This document shows, piece by piece, positions 4,744 to 8,070 of a DNA stretch of 8,070 bases. The notes below the pieces were generated by a model. It had not been told where the DNA came from and ran no database searches. It saw only the letters and a list, made by a program, of their open reading frames with translations. The DNA comes from JANNOG01 sp050329415 (lineage in GTDB: Bacteria; Actinomycetota; Actinomycetes; Actinomycetales; JBBAYJ01), in assembly GCA_050329415.1 (NCBI GenBank), contig JBHJOS010000066.1:1-8070 (forward strand). The letters are read 5' to 3'. The translations under genes and the position numbers were made by a program. Each line of letters opens with the position of its first letter. Position 1 is the first letter of the stretch.

Positions 4744-5481
4744 GTGAGCCGACCGGGCAGGACGGGGCGGCCGGAGACGTCACGCGCCGACGACCTCGCC
4801 CGCCGGGCACGGGTGCACGCCGCTCTCGGCGACCCGTCACGGCTGGCGGTCACGGACCTGCTCGTGCTCGGCGACCTCTCCCCCGGCGAGATCGCGGCCG
4901 CGCTCGGCCTGCCCGGCAACCTGCTCGCCCACCACCTCCGTGTCCTCGAGACTGCCGGGGTGGTGCGTCGGCTCCGGTCGGAGGGTGACGCCCGGCGGAC
5001 CTACGTCACCCTCGCTCTCGCCCTCGACCCGACCGGCCGCGCCGTCCCGCGCCTGGACCCGGTCGGCCGGGTGGTCTTCGTCTGCACGCGCAACTCCGCC
5101 CGGTCCCAGTTCGCCGCCGCGAGCTGGCGGGCGGTGAGCCCCGTCGCGGTCGCCTCGGCGGGCACGGCGCCCGCCGACGCCGTCCACCCGGCGGCCGTCG
5201 CGGTGGCGGCGGCGCACGGGCTCCCCCTCGCCGGCGTGCGCCCCGCCCACGTGCGCGACGTGCTGACCGACGGTCACCGCGATCTCGTCGTCGCCGTCTG
5301 CGACGCGGCCTACGAGGCCCTCGACCCCACACGCCCGGACACTGGCCGGCTCCACTGGTCGGTGCCCGACCCGGTGCGCGACGCCTCGCCGCGGGCGTTC
5401 GAGACCGCACTCGGCGACATCCGCGGGCGGGTGGCCAAGCTGGCGGACGCGGTGGCGGCACCCGGTCCCCGGCCCGGCTGA
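4744..5481 (+). CDS. ArsR-type DNA-binding domain fused to ArsC/low-molecular-weight phosphatase domain
   Basis: This is a 245-residue fusion. Residues 16-100 form an ArsR winged helix: 'HAALGDPSRLAVTDLL' (25-40), HTH 'LGLPGNLLAHHLRVLETAGVV' region (54-74), and wing around 'GDARRTYVTL'. Residues 109-238 form an ArsC/phosphatase domain with loop C114-T-R-N-S-A-R120-S and a 'VPDPVRD' segment carrying the probable general acid D209. The only cysteines are C114 and C186, both in the phosphatase half. The DNA-binding half therefore has no As(III)-thiolate site, unlike the separate arsR at 3110. Similar ArsR-ArsC fusions occur in actinomycetes. The GTG at 4744 is the first possible start in this frame, with AGGGGA about 11 nt upstream. 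It is divergent from aqpS-arsC and probably regulates it through the repeat at 4678-4693. Whether the second domain acts as sensor, enzyme or both is open. Confidence 0.88.
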   Translation: MSRPGRTGRPETSRADDLARRARVHAALGDPSRLAVTDLLVLGDLSPGEIAAALGLPGNLLAHHLRVLETAGVVRRLRSEGDARRTYVTLALALDPTGRAVPRLDPVGRVVFVCTRNSARSQFAAASWRAVSPVAVASAGTAPADAVHPAAVAVAAAHGLPLAGVRPAHVRDVLTDGHRDLVVAVCDAAYEALDPTRPDTGRLHWSVPDPVRDASPRAFETALGDIRGRVAKLADAVAAPGPRPG

Positions 5482-5560
5482 GGACCGTGGTCCTGGACCG
5501 ATCACCCCCGGGGACTGCGACCATGGGGCGAGGCGACGGAGCCGGGACCGAAGGGGTGAG
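5482..5560. other. 79-nt gap between the fusion gene and ppdK
   Basis: The gap contains AGGACC-GT-GGTCCT (5481-5494), a short palindrome with too small a loop to be a good terminator. The ppdK ribosome binding site AAGGGG (5551-5556) lies four bases before its ATG. No clear promoter is seen, so read-through from the ars unit into ppdK cannot be excluded. Confidence 0.4.
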
Positions 5561-8070
5561 ATGGCCACCTACGTGCACGACTTCTCGTTCGGGGACCGGG
5601 ACCAGAAGGCGCTGCTGGGCAGCAAGGGCGCGAACCTCGCCGAGATGACCCGCCTCGGCCTGCCGGTCCCGCCCGGCTTCACCATCACGACCGAGGCCTG
5701 CCGGTACTACCTCGCCCGCGGCCACGAGCCGCCCGAGATGCGGGTCCAGGTGACGACCGAGCTGCGGCACCTCGAGGACCGGCTCGGCCGCCAGCTCGGC
5801 GACACCTACGACCCCCTGCTGGTGTCGGTCCGCTCGGGCGCCCAGGTCTCGATGCCCGGCATGATGGAGACGGTCCTCAACATCGGTCTCAACGACGCCT
5901 CGGTCCGGGCGCTGGCCGAGGCATCGGGGAACGAGCGCTTCGCCTGGGACTCCTACCGGCGGCTGGTCCAGATGTTCGGCACCACCGTGCTGGGCATCGA
6001 CCGGGCGCGGTTCACCGCCGCAATCGCCGACGCCCTCGTGGCGGCCGGCGTCGGGGACGAGTCGGCGCTGGGCGCAGACCAGCTGCGGGGCCTCGTGGAC
6101 GAGTTCAAGGCGGTCGTGCGCGACCACGCCGGCCGGGAGTTCCCCCAGCATCCGCGCGAGCAGCTGGACCTCGCGATCCGGTCGGTGTTCGAGTCCTGGA
6201 ACACCGACCGGGCACGCCTGTACCGGCGCCGCGAGCGCATCCCGCACGATCTCGGCACGGCGGTCAACATCTGCACGATGGTCTTCGGCAACCTGGGCGG
6301 GGACTCCGGCACCGGGGTGTGCTTCACCCGGGACCCCGCGACCGGCGAGCCCGGGGCCTACGGTGACTACCTGGTCAACGCCCAGGGCGAGGACGTCGTC
6401 GCCGGGCTGCGGACCCCCGTCCCGCTGGAGCGGATGGCCGACCTGCAGCCGACCGCCTACCGCGAGCTGCGGCAGGTGATGCGCCGCCTCGAGACCCACT
6501 ACCGCGACCTCTGCGACATCGAGTTCACCGTCGAGCGCGGCACCCTGTGGATGCTGCAGACCCGGGTCGGCAAGCGCACGGCCACGGCGGCGTTCCGGAT
6601 CGCGACCCAGCTCGTCGACGAGCACCTCATCACCATGGACGAGGCGCTCACGCGGGTCAGCGGAGAGCAGCTCGCCCAGCTCATGTTCCCGCAGTTCGGG
6701 CCGGGTGAGCGGACGGTCCTCACGCGGGGCATGGCGGCCTCGCCCGGGGCGGCCACCGGTGCGGCGGTGTTCGACAGCGCCGAGGCGGTGCGCCGGGCGG
6801 CGGCCGGCGAGCGCGTCGTCCTGGTCCGCAAGGAGACCAACCCCGACGACCTCGGCGGGATGATCGCCGCCACCGGGATCCTCACCGCGCGCGGCGGCAA
6901 GACCTCCCATGCCGCCGTGGTCGCGCGCGGGATGGGCCGCACCGCGGTGGTGGGGGCCGAGGAGATGGACATCGACGCGGCGCAGCGCGTGGCCCGGGTC
7001 GGCGACCACGTCGTCCGCGAGGGCGACATGATCAGCCTCGACGGCTCCACGGGGGACGTGTTCGACGGCGAGGTTCCCGTGGTCGCCAGCCCGGTCATGC
7101 GCTACCTCACCGAGAGCCTGGACGCCGCGCTGGCCGACGCGGACTCCGACACGAGCGACACCCTGCGCAGCGTCGACCGGGTCATCCGGCACGCCGACGC
7201 GGTGCGGCGGCTGCGGGTCCGCGCCAACGCCGACACCGCCGCCGACGCCGCCGCCGCCCGGCACATGGGGGCCGAGGGGATCGGCCTGTGCCGGACCGAG
7301 CACATGTTCCTCGGCGAGCGCCGCCCGCTCATCGAGCGCGTGATCCTCGCCGCCACCCCGGAGCAGCGGGACGCCGCCCTGGCCGAGCTGCTGCCGCTGC
7401 AGCGGGCGGACTTCGTCGAGATCCTCACCGCCATGGACGGGCTGCCGGTGACGATCCGGCTGCTGGACCCGCCGCTGCACGAGTTCCTCACCGACCGCAC
7501 GGAGCTGGCGGTCAAGGTCGCGGTGGCCCGCGAGCGCGACGCGGTCGACCCGCACGACGAGGCGCTGCTGGCGGCGGTCGAGCGGTTGCACGAGTCCAAC
7601 CCGATGCTCGGGCTGCGGGGGGTGCGCCTGGGCCTCGTGGTGCCGGGGCTGTTCGCGATGCAGGTCCGCGCGATCGCCGAGGCGGCCGCCGAACGCCGGC
7701 TGGCGGGCGGCGCCCCGCACGTCGAGATCATGGTTCCGCTGGTCGGATCGGTCATGGAGCTGCACCTCGTCCGCGACGAGGCCGACGGCATCCTCCACCG
7801 GGTCGCCGAGGAGTACGGCGTGCCGTTCACCGCGCCGATCGGCACGATGATCGAGCTGCCGCGGGCGGCGCTGACGTCGAAGCGGATCGCCACCGTGGCC
7901 GAGTTCTTCTCGTACGGGACCAACGATCTGACCCAGACGACGTGGGGGTTCAGCCGGGACGACGTCGAGGCGTCGTTCTTCGCGGCGTACCTGGACAAGG
8001 GCGTGTTCATGGTGTCGCCGTTCGAGAGCCTCGACGTGGACGGCGTCGGGTACCTCATCGCCAACTCCGT
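5561..8070 (+). CDS. ppdK: pyruvate phosphate dikinase, 3' end missing
   Basis: The enzyme interconverts pyruvate + ATP + phosphate and phosphoenolpyruvate + AMP + pyrophosphate in the cytoplasm. The window holds 836 codons without a stop. The family has about 875-890 residues, so roughly 40-50 are cut off by the window edge. The N-terminal ATP-grasp part shows 'GSKGANLAEM' and 'SVRSGAQVSMPGMMETVLN', ending in 'IEFTVERGTLWMLQTR'. The swivelling domain has 'GGKTSHAAVVARGMG' with the phosphorylated H450. The C-terminal PEP-binding barrel shows 'EGIGLCRTEHMF' (R578), 'NPMLGLRGVRLG' and 'GTNDLTQTTWGFSRDD'. The catalytic Cys of the CGEHGG motif would lie past the edge. The start is well supported by AAGGGG four bases upstream. 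It is a central-carbon enzyme and its nearness to ars genes is probably incidental. Confidence 0.97.
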   Translation, partial: MATYVHDFSFGDRDQKALLGSKGANLAEMTRLGLPVPPGFTITTEACRYYLARGHEPPEMRVQVTTELRHLEDRLGRQLGDTYDPLLVSVRSGAQVSMPGMMETVLNIGLNDASVRALAEASGNERFAWDSYRRLVQMFGTTVLGIDRARFTAAIADALVAAGVGDESALGADQLRGLVDEFKAVVRDHAGREFPQHPREQLDLAIRSVFESWNTDRARLYRRRERIPHDLGTAVNICTMVFGNLGGDSGTGVCFTRDPATGEPGAYGDYLVNAQGEDVVAGLRTPVPLERMADLQPTAYRELRQVMRRLETHYRDLCDIEFTVERGTLWMLQTRVGKRTATAAFRIATQLVDEHLITMDEALTRVSGEQLAQLMFPQFGPGERTVLTRGMAASPGAATGAAVFDSAEAVRRAAAGERVVLVRKETNPDDLGGMIAATGILTARGGKTSHAAVVARGMGRTAVVGAEEMDIDAAQRVARVGDHVVREGDMISLDGSTGDVFDGEVPVVASPVMRYLTESLDAALADADSDTSDTLRSVDRVIRHADAVRRLRVRANADTAADAAAARHMGAEGIGLCRTEHMFLGERRPLIERVILAATPEQRDAALAELLPLQRADFVEILTAMDGLPVTIRLLDPPLHEFLTDRTELAVKVAVARERDAVDPHDEALLAAVERLHESNPMLGLRGVRLGLVVPGLFAMQVRAIAEAAAERRLAGGAPHVEIMVPLVGSVMELHLVRDEADGILHRVAEEYGVPFTAPIGTMIELPRAALTSKRIATVAEFFSYGTNDLTQTTWGFSRDDVEASFFAAYLDKGVFMVSPFESLDVDGVGYLIANS

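Noticed and set aside
3912..4919. N-terminal extension of arsC reading frame
   Set aside because: The frame stays open upstream of the GTG at 3911 but overprints aqpS and part of the fusion gene. ArsC homology begins exactly at that GTG.
5481..5494. AGGACC-GT-GGTCCT as a terminator
   Set aside because: The loop is too small and no T-tract follows, so it was not called as a terminator.
5006..7798. 930-codon minus-strand open frame opposite the fusion gene and ppdK
   Set aside because: It is a low-complexity His/Val/Arg/Gly-rich translation with no motifs, and it lies entirely antisense to two well-supported genes.
1..8070. CRISPR array, tRNA/rRNA genes, insertion sequence
   Set aside because: I saw no regularly spaced repeats, no tRNA-like cloverleaf arms and no transposase. 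The two 61-nt palindromes are the only long repeats found by eye.

Overview
The window comes from a very GC-rich actinomycete. Third codon positions are almost always G or C, GTG starts are frequent, and the protein families are typical of Actinomycetota. Pseudonocardiales or Geodermatophilales would fit, but the genus cannot be fixed from this sequence. Its core is a compact arsenic-resistance (ars) region, with a DUF559-type gene framed by palindromes on the left and a truncated ppdK on the right.

Layout. Positions 26-1137: a plus-strand gene with an AbiEi-like N-terminus and a DUF559/PD-(D/E)XK-like C-terminus, framed by two copies of a 61-nt palindrome. Positions 1141-3021, minus strand: arsM (arsenite methyltransferase), a small unrecognised ORF of 44 codons, and a two-domain sulfurtransferase (sseA-like). 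The small ORF and the sulfurtransferase are joined by a GTGA stop/start overlap. Positions 3022-3109: a divergent control region with two operator-like inverted repeats. Positions 3110-3445, plus strand: arsR. Positions 3483-4660, minus strand: an AqpS-like MIP channel gene and arsC, again joined by a GTGA overlap. Positions 4661-4743: a second divergent control region with its own inverted repeat. Positions 4744-5481, plus strand: an ArsR-type DNA-binding domain fused to an ArsC/low-molecular-weight phosphatase domain. Position 5561 to the window end: ppdK (pyruvate phosphate dikinase), cut off about 40-50 codons before its expected end.

How the parts may work together (inference from families and layout). 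Arsenate is reduced to arsenite by ArsC. Arsenite either leaves down its gradient through the channel, since no ArsB or Acr3 pump is present here, or is methylated by ArsM. ArsR, with two pairs of cysteines, probably represses arsM and itself. The ArsR-ArsC fusion probably controls the channel-arsC pair. Its DNA-binding half has no cysteine, so it cannot use the usual As(III)-thiolate site. The sulfurtransferase and small ORF downstream of arsM suggest a link between arsenic methylation and sulfur chemistry that is not part of the standard ars set.

Most worth a second look are the cysteine-free ArsR-ArsC fusion, the DUF559 gene framed by equal-length palindromes, and the small ORF plus sulfurtransferase behind arsM. 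I saw no tRNA, rRNA, CRISPR array or recognisable insertion sequence.
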